Shown here one piece after another: positions 14,997 to 23,517 of a stretch of DNA of 26,892 bases. The number at the start of each line of letters is the position of its first letter. Positions within the stretch are counted from its first letter, which is position 1. The DNA comes from Bacteroides sp. UBA7333 (lineage in GTDB: Bacteria; Bacteroidota; Bacteroidia; Bacteroidales; Bacteroidaceae), in contig DKPN01000065.1 in NCBI GenBank assembly GCA_002471195.1, positions 23,998 to 50,889 of the forward strand. Direction: 5' to 3'. The notes beneath the pieces were generated by a model. That model ran no database searches. It saw only the letters and a program-made list of their open reading frames with translations, and was not told the DNA's origin. The translations under genes and the position numbers were made by a program.

Positions 14997-16268
14997 ATGA
15001 AAATTAAAATATTATCATTCATTCTACTTGGGTTCAGCTTAAACGTAGCTGCCCAAGAAGATTTTATGAGCCTTGAAACATATCGCGAAAGAGTGGAAGC
15101 TTATAGTCAAGTACTCAAACAACAAAAACTCAAAGCGATGGGAAGTATGGAAGCACGTAAAGCAGCCCATACAGGATATTTACCACAAGTCGATCTTGTT
15201 GGTGATGGAACAATCAACCTTAGAGAACTGGATGCTTGGAATGAACCCGTAGGCAATTATCGCAACTATACTTACAAAGGACAAGTTGTTGTATCGCAAC
15301 CATTATATGCGGGTGGGGCTATCAATACAAAGTATAAATTAGCGAAAGACAATGAAGAATTGGCACAATTAAGCGTTGAGATGACACTCGATCAAATCAT
15401 CTATCAAAGTGATTCTTATTATTGGAATGCTTCGGCTGCCTATGCTACATTAAAATCGACTGAGATGTATAATGCTATTGTAAAAAGCCAATACGACATT
15501 ATCAATGAACGTTTCACTCTAGGTTCTATCAGCCGTATTGATTTTTTAATGATATCAACACGTCTTAAAGAGGCTGAATTACAATTAATCAAAGCGCGTC
15601 AAAACTATACCTTAGCACTTCAAAAACTAAACATTTTGATGGGTATAACTCCTGATGCCGTTGTCGATAGCCTAAGCTCTATTAATACAGCTTGCCAACC
15701 TGTTGCGATATTATCATTGGATGAAGTTTTAGAAAAACGTCCTGAATATGCAAGTACATTCATTGATATCCGAAAAAGCGAAACACAAAGAAAAGCTGCA
15801 TTGAGTCAATACAACCCACAAGTGAGCATGTATGTTGCGGGAGGCTGGGCTACAATGACACCGAATATGGGATACGACGTTAAATTCACTCCAATAGTAG
15901 GTCTGAATGTTTCAATACCTATCTTCCGTTGGGGAGCTCGTTTCAAAACAAGTCGCGAACAAAAAGCCTATATCGGAATACAGAAATTGCAACAAACAAC
16001 CGTAATTGATAACATCAATGAAGAGTTGTCGGCCGCAATTACAAATATGACCGAAACCAAATTGCAAGTAACTGCAGCAGAAGAAACAATGGTTATAGCT
16101 GAAGAGAATCTTGATTTGGTGACATACTCATACAATGAAGGTAACGCCAGTATGGTCGATGTATTATCGTCTCAACTTTCATGGATTCAAGCTCAAACGA
16201 ATTTGATTAATGCCCAATTCTCTGAAAAAATGGCATTAGCTGCTTATAGAAAAGCAATCAGCGAATAA
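14997..16268 (+). CDS. TolC-family outer-membrane efflux channel
   Basis: The 423-residue protein has a cleavable signal peptide (FSLNVAAQ, mature start near residue 20) and the two structural repeats of outer-membrane efflux proteins. Residues about 25-210 contain helices and a strand around YKGQVVVSQPLYAGG. The second repeat (about 230-423) contains RPEYASTFIDIRKSE, VGLNVSIPIFRWG and a final long helix ending QTNLINAQFSEKMALAAYRKAISE. The SQPLYAGG and SIPIFRWG segments are the usual beta-strand markers. It forms the trimeric channel completing the efflux complex. Last gene of the operon; the long hairpin at 16282-16334 follows 13 nt after the stop. Confidence 0.93.
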   Translation: MKIKILSFILLGFSLNVAAQEDFMSLETYRERVEAYSQVLKQQKLKAMGSMEARKAAHTGYLPQVDLVGDGTINLRELDAWNEPVGNYRNYTYKGQVVVSQPLYAGGAINTKYKLAKDNEELAQLSVEMTLDQIIYQSDSYYWNASAAYATLKSTEMYNAIVKSQYDIINERFTLGSISRIDFLMISTRLKEAELQLIKARQNYTLALQKLNILMGITPDAVVDSLSSINTACQPVAILSLDEVLEKRPEYASTFIDIRKSETQRKAALSQYNPQVSMYVAGGWATMTPNMGYDVKFTPIVGLNVSIPIFRWGARFKTSREQKAYIGIQKLQQTTVIDNINEELSAAITNMTETKLQVTAAEETMVIAEENLDLVTYSYNEGNASMVDVLSSQLSWIQAQTNLINAQFSEKMALAAYRKAISE

Positions 16269-16281
16269 TATTTATTTTAAA

Positions 16282-16334
16282 TATATGCAATAACGCCTCT
16301 TCGGTTTTAAACTGAGGAGGCGTTATTGCATATA
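16282..16334 (+). terminator. Long hairpin ending the efflux operon
   Basis: A perfect 18-bp stem (16282-16299 with 16317-16334; core GCAATAACGCCTC / GAGGCGTTATTGC) is extended by an inner GGTTTTAAACT hairpin in the 17-nt loop. A run of Ts after the stem is missing (TATATAGC), so it may stabilise the 3' end or act as a weak or factor-dependent terminator rather than a classic intrinsic one. Confidence 0.7.
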
Positions 16335-16359
16335 TAGCACATTCTTTATTGCCCCGGAC

Positions 16360-16391
16360 GTTGCATACATCATCCAAATCTGTTATTTTTG
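16360..16391 (+). promoter_or_regulatory. Promoter of the FecBCD-type ABC operon
   Basis: GTTG (16360-16363), 20 nt, then TATTTTTG (16384-16391) fits the Bacteroidota pattern. The predicted start near 16398 leaves a leader of about 79 nt. I looked for a cobalamin riboswitch in this leader and saw none of its conserved boxes. Confidence 0.6.
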
Positions 16392-16476
16392 TTTTAACAA
16401 CCACTCGCTATGCGATAATGTATTAACCTTATGAGATGAGAAGATAAGCTCAGAGAAAAATCTATAAAATCAGATC

Positions 16477-17571
16477 ATGAAAATGAATAAAATACAACGA
16501 TATACTCCCCTATTTTTGATATCATTTCTTATTCTGACCTATTCGTGTCAACAAATGGTATCTACGCAAAGGAGAGAAAGAATTTTTACAGATGTTCATG
16601 ATAGAAAAATTGCTATTGCCGATACTATCAAACGTGTCATAGCACTTGGTGAATCGACAATGCGACTGCTAAGCTACGTTGATGCCACTACCTTAATCTG
16701 CGGCATTGAAGATGTGGAGATGCGAGGTGTAGCTTTCACACACATTTTTGCCAATCCTGAAATACGTCAACAACCAGTTATAGGACCTATGAGTGTAGGA
16801 GATGCCGAACTCATTCTGCTTCAACATCCCGATGTGATAGTAACATCAAATTTGGGAGAAGCTGATGCAAATGAACTTCAACAGAAACTAAGTATTCCGG
16901 TTGTGGTAATAGGTTATGGAGATATGGGCCATAGGAGAGAAGAACTCTACCAAGGCATTTCAATGATGGGCCAACTATTACGCCGCGAATCGAAAGCCGA
17001 CTCACTCATCGGTTATATTAAAGGTGAAATAAATGAATTGCAACGACGCACAGCCCACAGCACTTCTACTCCTGCTTATCTAGGAGGTATCTCTTACAAA
17101 GGACGACACGATATCTTATCAACAGATCCATATTACGCTCCATTCGAAATGATAGGATTGCCCAACACGGCCCGACAAATTGATTCAGTGCGTATCCCGA
17201 CTTTAGGTAATACCACTATTGATATGGAAACACTCATTCAATGGAATCCACAAGTAATGTTTATAGATCAAGGAGGATACCGACTGGTAAAGAATAATTT
17301 TGAGAGCTTCTCAGCACTATCAAAGCTACTCGATTGTTATAAAAATAAGCAAATATACTTGGTATGGCCCTACTACATGTATCATTCTAATTTTGAAATA
17401 ATGCTCATCAATGCTTGGCAAATAGGCAAAGTGATGTATCCTAACGAATTTTCGGATATAGACATACGAATGAAAACGGACGAAATACTCACCCGTTTCG
17501 TTGGAAAATCTGTAACTGAGGATTTAATAAATCAGTGGGGATGGTTTAGAAATGTTACTGACGAATTATAA
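16477..17571 (+). CDS. ABC transporter substrate-binding lipoprotein, FecB/BtuF-like
   Basis: The 364-residue protein has a lipoprotein signal (LTYSC, Cys 24) and a class III periplasmic-binding fold (two lobes joined by a long helix). Visible features are the N-terminal strand KRVIALGESTMRLLSYVDA, LQHPDVIVTSN, SIPVVVIGYG and the second lobe with YLGGISYKGRHDILSTD (from residue 201) and WNPQVMFIDQGGY. It would capture a ligand in the periplasm and hand it to the permease. The segment after YLGGISYKG differs from typical enterobactin/heme-type binding proteins; from memory it recalls a branch of this family seen near FmdE and TsaA genes, so the cargo may be a metal complex or corrinoid. The first ATG (16477) is used; a second in-frame ATG at 16483 would give nearly the same signal. 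First gene of a four-gene operon. Confidence 0.88.
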   Translation: MKMNKIQRYTPLFLISFLILTYSCQQMVSTQRRERIFTDVHDRKIAIADTIKRVIALGESTMRLLSYVDATTLICGIEDVEMRGVAFTHIFANPEIRQQPVIGPMSVGDAELILLQHPDVIVTSNLGEADANELQQKLSIPVVVIGYGDMGHRREELYQGISMMGQLLRRESKADSLIGYIKGEINELQRRTAHSTSTPAYLGGISYKGRHDILSTDPYYAPFEMIGLPNTARQIDSVRIPTLGNTTIDMETLIQWNPQVMFIDQGGYRLVKNNFESFSALSKLLDCYKNKQIYLVWPYYMYHSNFEIMLINAWQIGKVMYPNEFSDIDIRMKTDEILTRFVGKSVTEDLINQWGWFRNVTDEL

Positions 17572-17575
17572 GGCA

Positions 17576-18646
17576 ATGAACAATAAGAATAAGACTAGTT
17601 TAATACAGCAGTACAAACACCTACGTTATCGTCGAATAATGTTTGGAGTCACTATGACAATGTTATTGTTTGTGGTAGCAATATACGCCTTTACTTCAGG
17701 AGGAAGCAATCTTTCATTGGTTGATTTCGTGGCATTACTAAAAGGAAGCCAACATGAAACAGCATCGCAAATATTCTATAATATCCGATTACCTCGCATC
17801 ATCGGAGCGGTAATAACAGGTATGGCGCTTGCTACTTCAGGTGTAGTCATGCAAATCATTCTACGAAACCCTTTAGCATCACCCTATACATTAGGCATAT
17901 CGTCATCGGCTGCATTTGGAGCAGCTCTGGCTATCATCCTTTTTGGAGCTACATCTTCGGTAGCTAAGATGGGAAATGTTTTTTATTTTGACAACCCTTA
18001 TACAATTGCTATATTCTCATTTGGAACCTCATTAATAGGATTATTATCTATACTCTTAATAGCCAAATGGCGCAATGCCAGTTCCGAAATAGTAATTTTG
18101 GCAGGTATTATTATCAGTTCATTTTTCAGTGCCGGCATAGCTGCATTACAATATATAGCCGATAAAGTGCAATTGGCAACAATCGTCTTTTGGTCGTTTG
18201 GTGATTTAGGCCGATCCAATTGGTCGAGGCTATGGATTGTTAGCATCATATGTATACCCATCTTTATCTATTTTTATGCGAATCGATGGAACTATAAAGC
18301 GTTACGCAGTGGTGACGAATATGCTCATAGTATCGGAGTAAATGCCGCTCGTTTACGTCGCATCACATTGGTATGTTGCACTTTATGCACGGCCATAGTG
18401 GTATCATTTTTTGGTGTAATAGCGTTTGTTGGTTTGGTTGTGCCTCACATTGTGAGAGCATGCATAGGTCACAACGAAGAGCATTTGATTCCTACAACCG
18501 CTATATGTGGAGGAACATTTCTACTACTTTGCGATACATTAGGAAGAACCCTATTTTCGCCCGTTGTCATTCCAGTAGGTATTATAACCTCGTTTGTAGG
18601 AGTACCCATTTTCTTATTTCTATTAGTTAAAAATCAGTTGAAATGA
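17576..18646 (+). CDS. ABC transporter permease, FecCD/BtuC family
   Basis: The 356-residue membrane protein (from ATG 17576) has 9-10 hydrophobic segments and family signatures: IFYNIRLPRIIGAVITGMALATSG, the LRNPLASPYTLGISSSAAFGAA loop that contacts the ATPase, IVILAGIIISSFFSAG, WSFGDLGRSNW, and the C-terminal GVIAFVGLVVPHIVRACIGHNEEHLIP. Such permeases form homodimers importing siderophores, heme, cobalamin or other metal chelates. An in-frame ATG at 17552 also exists and would overlap the previous gene by 20 nt; I prefer 17576, which lies 4 nt after the preceding stop. The gene overlaps the ATPase gene by 4 nt at its 3' end, indicating coupling. Confidence 0.9.
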   Translation: MNNKNKTSLIQQYKHLRYRRIMFGVTMTMLLFVVAIYAFTSGGSNLSLVDFVALLKGSQHETASQIFYNIRLPRIIGAVITGMALATSGVVMQIILRNPLASPYTLGISSSAAFGAALAIILFGATSSVAKMGNVFYFDNPYTIAIFSFGTSLIGLLSILLIAKWRNASSEIVILAGIIISSFFSAGIAALQYIADKVQLATIVFWSFGDLGRSNWSRLWIVSIICIPIFIYFYANRWNYKALRSGDEYAHSIGVNAARLRRITLVCCTLCTAIVVSFFGVIAFVGLVVPHIVRACIGHNEEHLIPTTAICGGTFLLLCDTLGRTLFSPVVIPVGIITSFVGVPIFLFLLVKNQLK

Positions 18647-19407
18647 AAATAGAAATTAACCATTTAAATTTTGCCTACAAAGATAAGCTAGCACTACAAG
18701 ATATATCGTTATCAATACAATCGCACGATTTAGCAGTCATTCTAGGTCCTAATGGATCGGGTAAAAGCACTTTACTCAAATGTATCGTATCAATATTGAA
18801 AGCCCAGAAAGGATCTATTACCATCGACGACATTGATCAACAATCCTACACTCCGCGCCAACTGTCACAGCTCATTGCTTATATTCCGCAAAGTGAAGTG
18901 GCTACAATGGAACTCAATGTTTTCGACACAGTGATGATGGGTAGGAAACCCTTTATTGAGTGGCGTGCTACACATCATGACATTTTAAAAACAGAAGAAG
19001 TGCTCAAAGAGTTAGAACTTGAAGAACTAGCCTTTCGAAGTATGCACACCTTAAGTGGTGGTGAACGACAACGTGTTTACATCGCTCGTGCTATGGTGCA
19101 AGAACCAAAGATTTTGTTGCTCGATGAGCCTACAGCAAATCTTGATATCTATCATCAGCTAAAGGTAATGAGATTGTTGCAGCAACTAGCAGCTAGTGGC
19201 ATAACAGTAATACTTACCGAACATGACATTAACATGGCAGCACGATATGCAAATAAAGTAATTATGCTTCGAAGCGGAAAAGTATTTAACTGTGGTGATA
19301 GTTCGATATTCACAGTAGAAAACATACGTCACTTGTATGATATACACGTTTCAATACAACACTTGCAAAATCATATTTATATAATACCCGAAAAGATAGT
19401 GAAATAA
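18643..19407 (+). CDS. ABC transporter ATPase, FecE/BtuD family
   Basis: The 254-residue protein has every motif of a working ABC ATPase: Walker A GPNGSGKS (35-42), Q-loop Gln83 in YIPQ, signature LSGGE (137-141), Walker B ILLLDE (157-162) and switch His194 in LTEHD. The ERQRVYIARAMVQEPKILLLDEPTANLD stretch is typical of importers of iron chelates and B12. It overlaps the permease gene by 4 nt (ATGA) and is followed 18 nt later by the TrmO/FmdE-like gene, so all four genes are likely one transcript. Confidence 0.95.
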   Translation: MKIEINHLNFAYKDKLALQDISLSIQSHDLAVILGPNGSGKSTLLKCIVSILKAQKGSITIDDIDQQSYTPRQLSQLIAYIPQSEVATMELNVFDTVMMGRKPFIEWRATHHDILKTEEVLKELELEELAFRSMHTLSGGERQRVYIARAMVQEPKILLLDEPTANLDIYHQLKVMRLLQQLAASGITVILTEHDINMAARYANKVIMLRSGKVFNCGDSSIFTVENIRHLYDIHVSIQHLQNHIYIIPEKIVK

Positions 19408-19425
19408 CCCCATATCTATTGACAG

Positions 19426-20235
19426 ATGACAATAATATCACCGATAGGATTTGTAAGAAATAGCGCAGTATATACAGATCAACCGGGACAAATAAAACTG
19501 CTTACTACCCAAATAGAGATATTGGATGAGTACTCCAAAGGACTTACCAATATTACAAAACACGACTATATCATAGTGGTATTTGGATTAGATCAAATCA
19601 ATGATGTACATCTCTCTGAAAAAACCAATAGCAAAGATGAACTGGGCATATTCGCCTGTCGTTCACAATATCGTCCCAATCACTTGGGTGTTACCCATTG
19701 CAAATTGATAGGTCGCAAAGGAAATATTATCACAGTAAAAGGATTGGATGCTTGCAACCAATCACCCGTATACGATTTGAAGTGTCCCGATACATCAGAA
19801 CATGAATTGCAACGCTTACACAATTCAATTTTACAGAAGAATCCGCGTCACGATATTGATTACGATCTGCGAAACAAAACCTTCTATCCATTGGTAGTTA
19901 AAGCAGCACAACTTACCGGTACTCTTTCAAATGATCTAAAACTAGGTGTATTATCGGCCATGCATCTAATGGATTATCTCAAAACCAATCATGATGCATC
20001 GAATAGACTTCAACTAACGGCCCATTGCTCGAGCGATATGATGAAAGGTGCCCTCTTTGCATCGGGAGCAACATTGCATACCTACCAAAATGTAGTAATC
20101 CATCGCCCTACCCTTCTTTTTGAGAACGCCACCACTATCTACTGCTATCAGTTGCTTCTCAACACTGACATCAAGAATGATATTACAATTGCTGAAGCTC
20201 CCCAATATTGGACAGTTGAGATATACAATAAATAG
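19426..20235 (+). CDS. TrmO-like (TsaA domain) protein fused to a degenerate FmdE-like domain
   Basis: The 269-residue protein has two parts. Residues about 1-125 are a TsaA/TrmO beta-barrel: IGFVRN at the start, ELGIFACRSQYRPNHLGVT (72-90, matching the family pattern FATRSPxRPNPIGLS) and CNQSPVYDLK (110-119). TrmO uses S-adenosylmethionine to methylate N6 of t6A37 in some tRNAs. Residues about 130-250 do not resemble the E. coli TrmO C-terminus. Instead KLGVLSAMHLMDYL, LQLTAHCSSDMMKGALFASGATLH and NVVIHRPTLLFEN follow the order of the FmdE domain (AxGYRxALxALE, CxxDAIQxxTGCT, GxGNLxxxDxGK). C201 and D204 would match the FmdE Cys and Asp, but the HGHxCPG metal motif is missing. The TsaA call is firm; the FmdE-like call is inference. 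Last gene of the FecBCD operon, so a link to the imported compound is likely. Confidence 0.75.
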   Translation: MTIISPIGFVRNSAVYTDQPGQIKLLTTQIEILDEYSKGLTNITKHDYIIVVFGLDQINDVHLSEKTNSKDELGIFACRSQYRPNHLGVTHCKLIGRKGNIITVKGLDACNQSPVYDLKCPDTSEHELQRLHNSILQKNPRHDIDYDLRNKTFYPLVVKAAQLTGTLSNDLKLGVLSAMHLMDYLKTNHDASNRLQLTAHCSSDMMKGALFASGATLHTYQNVVIHRPTLLFENATTIYCYQLLLNTDIKNDITIAEAPQYWTVEIYNK

Positions 20236-20273
20236 AAAGAGCGGTTGCTTAACTTATTGAGATAAAGATGATG

Positions 20274-23021
20274 TTAATACAGATTAAGTCTATTTTTTTG
20301 AGCCTCTTCCAAAGATACCAACTCTACATTTGTTTGAGCATGTTTCGAACGCAAAGCCGCATATTCGGTATTCAACTCTTCAACTAATACAGCTTTCGTT
20401 TTAGGATTCATCAATCGACTGGCGAAAACAGCATTTTGAGATGCATCCTTTAAGTAAACTACCGGTGCACTATATACCGGCGCAATCTTTAAAGCAGTAT
20501 GAAGTTTAGACGTAGTAGCTCCTCCTATCAATAATGGAACACTCAATCCTGCTATTTCGAGTTGATGAGCCACCTGAATCATTTCATCAAGCGATGGAGT
20601 AATCAGCCCACTCAATCCCACCATATCGACATTTTCTTGTATAGCTCGTTCTACAATCGTTTCGGCCGGTACCATTACTCCTAAATCAATGATCTCATAT
20701 CCATTGCAAGCCATTACTACCGATACTATATTTTTACCGATATCATGCACATCGCCTTTCACAGTAGCCAACAAAACCCTACCATTCGATTTTGCCGAAG
20801 TTGATTTTTCACTTTCGATAATAGGTTGTAGTATAGCAACCGCCTTCTTCATGGTGCGAGCCGTTTTAACTACCTGAGGAAGAAACATTTTTCCCGATCC
20901 AAACAATTCGCCTACATAGTTCATCCCGTTCATTAAGGGTCCCTCAATGATATCGACAGCCTTAGGATATAATTGAAGAGCCTCTTCCAAATCAGTTTCA
21001 AGATAGTCGCCAACACCTTTTACCAATGCATACTTCAAGCGTTCCTCCACACTTTCAATACGCCATGATTCCTGTTTTTCTCGAGCTGTACTGGTATCTG
21101 ATGAATTATCTTTTAGCTCTTGTGCTACATTTATTAAAACTTCGGCTGCATTCTCGTGTCGGTTCAACACTACATCCTCTATTTTTTGTAGTAAATCTTT
21201 AGGGATGTCATTGTACATGATACTCGTAGAAGGATTGACAATGCCCATATCCATGCCCGCTTGAATAGCATGATATAGAAAAACAGAATGCATAGCCTCG
21301 CGAATATAATTATTGCCTCTGAAGGAGAAAGACAAATTGCTGACCCCACCACTTACATGAGCACCCGATAAATTTTGTCGAATCCATCGTGTAGCTTCAA
21401 TAAAATCGACCGCATAACTATTGTGTTCATCCATACCCGTGGCTATTGCCAACACATTTGGATCGAATATTATATCTTGTGGCAAAAAGCCTGCTTTATC
21501 TACTAATAAATGATATGCACGTTTGCAAATCTCTATTTTACGTTGTGCGGTATCGGCTTGACCCTTCTCATCGAAAGCCATCACCACTACAGCAGCTCCA
21601 TATCGGCGTATGGTCTTAGCATGATCTAAGAAAATCGCCTCACCCTCTTTAAGAGAGATAGAGTTTACGATAGATTTTCCTTGAATGCATTTTAATCCGG
21701 CCTCTATCACTTCCCATTTAGAAGAGTCAATCATGATAGGTATTTTGGCGATTTCAGGTTCAGATGCAATGAGATGCAAAAAAGTAGTCATCTCTTTTTC
21801 AACCTCCAATAAACCATCGTCCATATTCACATCGATCACCAAAGCGCCATCTTCTACCTGATTGCGAGCAATAGAAAGAGCCTCATCATATTTTTTTTCG
21901 TTAATGAGACGCAAAAACTTACGTGATCCGGCTACATTACAACGCTCACCGATATTAATAAAGTTATTTTCGGGCTTTACCTCCAACAACTCCAATCCCG
22001 AAAGCCATAAATGTGGAGTGGATTTAGCAGGGATATGCGGTAAAGCACCCTCCACCAAATCAGCATATTTAGCAATATATTCATCGGTAGTGCCACAACA
22101 TCCTCCAATGATGTTGACCAATCCTTCTTTGATGTACTCCTTTACTTCAATAGCCATATCATCGGGAGTTTGATCATATTTACCCAGACTATTGGGCAAA
22201 CCGGCATTAGGATAGGCACTAATATAATAGGGAGCTTTGCGTGCAAGTTGCTCCAAGAAAGGTTTTAATTGGCGTGCTCCAAAAGAGCAGTTTAAGCCTA
22301 TAGAGAATATATTGGCATGTTGAATAGATGCCAAGAAAGCATCAAGTGTTTGTCCTGATAAGGTTCGACCACCTAAGTCGGACACCGTTACAGAGAGCAT
22401 AATTGGAACTTCAATTCCTGTTTTCATCATGGATTGTTGCGCTGCAAAAATTGCTGCCTTAGCATTTAGCGTATCAAATATGGTTTCAATCAGTAAACCG
22501 TCGACTCCATTTTCGAGCAATACCACCATTTGTTGCTCATATGCAGCAGCCAGTTCATCAAAAGTTAATGCACGATAAGCCGGATTATTAACATCGGGAC
22601 TCATTGAACAGGTTTTATTGGTGGGCCCAATAGAGCCAACAATAAAACGTGGTTTCATCGGATTCAAAGCAGTATATTCATCAGCCACTTGACGAGCGAT
22701 TTGTACTGCCGCAATATTTATTTCATCAACGTAATCTTCTACGTGATAATCTTCCATCGATATGGTTGTAGTACTAAAAGTGTTGGTTTCGATAATATCG
22801 GCACCAGCTTCTAAGTACTTTTTATGAATATCTCTGATCACATCGGGGCGTGTAAGACAGAGCAAATCATTGTTGCCCTTTAGTTGGCCTGGAATGTTTT
22901 TAAAACGTTCACTACGAAAATCTTCTTCTGTAAGATGATATTGCTGAATCATAGTTCCCATTGCGCCGTCCAATATAAGAATGCGCTCGCGAACCAATTG
23001 AGTAATGCTTTTATTGTTCAT
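20274..23021 (-). CDS. metH: Cobalamin-dependent methionine synthase lacking the reactivation domain
   Basis: The 915-residue enzyme transfers a methyl group from 5-methyltetrahydrofolate through cobalamin to homocysteine, giving methionine. Domains in order are: homocysteine-binding TIM barrel (about 1-325) with zinc ligands C245 and C308/C309 (GGCCGT); pterin-binding barrel (about 345-620; FINIGERCNVAGSRKF, DVNMDDG, VSGGVSNLSFSFRGN); a helical cap (about 650-740); and a Rossmann cobalamin domain (about 745-880) with GDVHDIGKN (H759 as lower cobalt ligand), GLSGLITPSLDEM and IGGATTS. The protein stops right where the AdoMet-binding activation domain would begin (E. coli MetH is about 1227 residues). 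Such short MetH forms are known, for example in Thermotoga, where a separate protein does the reactivation. Last gene of a four-gene minus operon; 33 nt after smpB. No riboswitch is visible in that gap. Confidence 0.95.
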   Translation of the reverse strand: MNNKSITQLVRERILILDGAMGTMIQQYHLTEEDFRSERFKNIPGQLKGNNDLLCLTRPDVIRDIHKKYLEAGADIIETNTFSTTTISMEDYHVEDYVDEINIAAVQIARQVADEYTALNPMKPRFIVGSIGPTNKTCSMSPDVNNPAYRALTFDELAAAYEQQMVVLLENGVDGLLIETIFDTLNAKAAIFAAQQSMMKTGIEVPIMLSVTVSDLGGRTLSGQTLDAFLASIQHANIFSIGLNCSFGARQLKPFLEQLARKAPYYISAYPNAGLPNSLGKYDQTPDDMAIEVKEYIKEGLVNIIGGCCGTTDEYIAKYADLVEGALPHIPAKSTPHLWLSGLELLEVKPENNFINIGERCNVAGSRKFLRLINEKKYDEALSIARNQVEDGALVIDVNMDDGLLEVEKEMTTFLHLIASEPEIAKIPIMIDSSKWEVIEAGLKCIQGKSIVNSISLKEGEAIFLDHAKTIRRYGAAVVVMAFDEKGQADTAQRKIEICKRAYHLLVDKAGFLPQDIIFDPNVLAIATGMDEHNSYAVDFIEATRWIRQNLSGAHVSGGVSNLSFSFRGNNYIREAMHSVFLYHAIQAGMDMGIVNPSTSIMYNDIPKDLLQKIEDVVLNRHENAAEVLINVAQELKDNSSDTSTAREKQESWRIESVEERLKYALVKGVGDYLETDLEEALQLYPKAVDIIEGPLMNGMNYVGELFGSGKMFLPQVVKTARTMKKAVAILQPIIESEKSTSAKSNGRVLLATVKGDVHDIGKNIVSVVMACNGYEIIDLGVMVPAETIVERAIQENVDMVGLSGLITPSLDEMIQVAHQLEIAGLSVPLLIGGATTSKLHTALKIAPVYSAPVVYLKDASQNAVFASRLMNPKTKAVLVEELNTEYAALRSKHAQTNVELVSLEEAQKNRLNLY

Positions 23022-23054
23022 GAGTTAAATAAATAGGGAGATGATGATAGAATA

Positions 23055-23507
23055 TTATCGTTTAAACATTCTATCCATATCGCGTTTATCATCTTTCTCA
23101 CGAAGTGACTGACGCTTATCGTATTGTTTTTTTCCTTTTGCCAGAGCAATCACCAGTTTTGCCAATCCTTTATCATTGACAAACAAACGGACAGGCACAA
23201 TAGTAAAACCTGTATCTTTAATTTCGCGCTCAAGCTTGCGCAACTCTTTCTGATTTAAAAGAAGTTTTCTATCACGTCGAGCTGCATGATTATTGTATGA
23301 GCCATAAAAATATTCGGCTATATACATGTTTTTTACCCATAGCTCGTTTTTCACAAAATAACAATAGGTATCTACTAAACTAGCTTTCCCCATTCGAATA
23401 GACTTAATTTCGGTGCCGGTCAATACAATACCGGCAGTGTAAGTATCAATCAGTTCATAATCGAACGTAGCACGCTTATTTTTAATATTTATAGAAGCTG
23501 GTTTCAT
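23055..23507 (-). CDS. smpB: SsrA-binding protein SmpB
   Basis: The 150-residue protein matches SmpB in full: a beta-barrel start with NIKNKRATFDYELIDTYTAGIVLTGTEIKSIR, the conserved NHAARRDRKLLL segment (about residues 73-84), IVPVRLFVNDKGLAKL, and the basic C-terminal tail KGKKQYDKRQSLREKDDKRDMDR that enters the mRNA channel. SmpB binds tmRNA and the stalled ribosome for trans-translation. It sits between a Yip1-like gene (10 nt upstream) and metH. The ssrA RNA gene is not in this window. Confidence 0.97.
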   Translation of the reverse strand: MKPASINIKNKRATFDYELIDTYTAGIVLTGTEIKSIRMGKASLVDTYCYFVKNELWVKNMYIAEYFYGSYNNHAARRDRKLLLNQKELRKLEREIKDTGFTIVPVRLFVNDKGLAKLVIALAKGKKQYDKRQSLREKDDKRDMDRMFKR

Positions 23508-23517
23508 GATAGAATAT

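Noticed and set aside
16269..16476. Possible cobalamin riboswitch before the FecBCD-like operon
   Set aside because: The 208-nt gap has no recognisable B12-box (GCCACTG-like) or other conserved riboswitch boxes, and much of it is taken by the hairpin and promoter.
17552..17575. Upstream start of the FecCD permease
   Set aside because: ATG 17552 would overlap the preceding gene by 20 nt and adds eight residues of no clear use; ATG 17576 lies 4 nt after the stop and fits the operon spacing. It cannot be excluded.
20236..20273. Terminator between trmO-like gene and metH
   Set aside because: The 38-nt gap between the convergent genes has no inverted repeat that I can see.
23022..23054. Riboswitch or promoter for metH
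   Set aside because: Only 33 nt separate smpB and metH; there is no room for either, so metH is read from the upstream operon.
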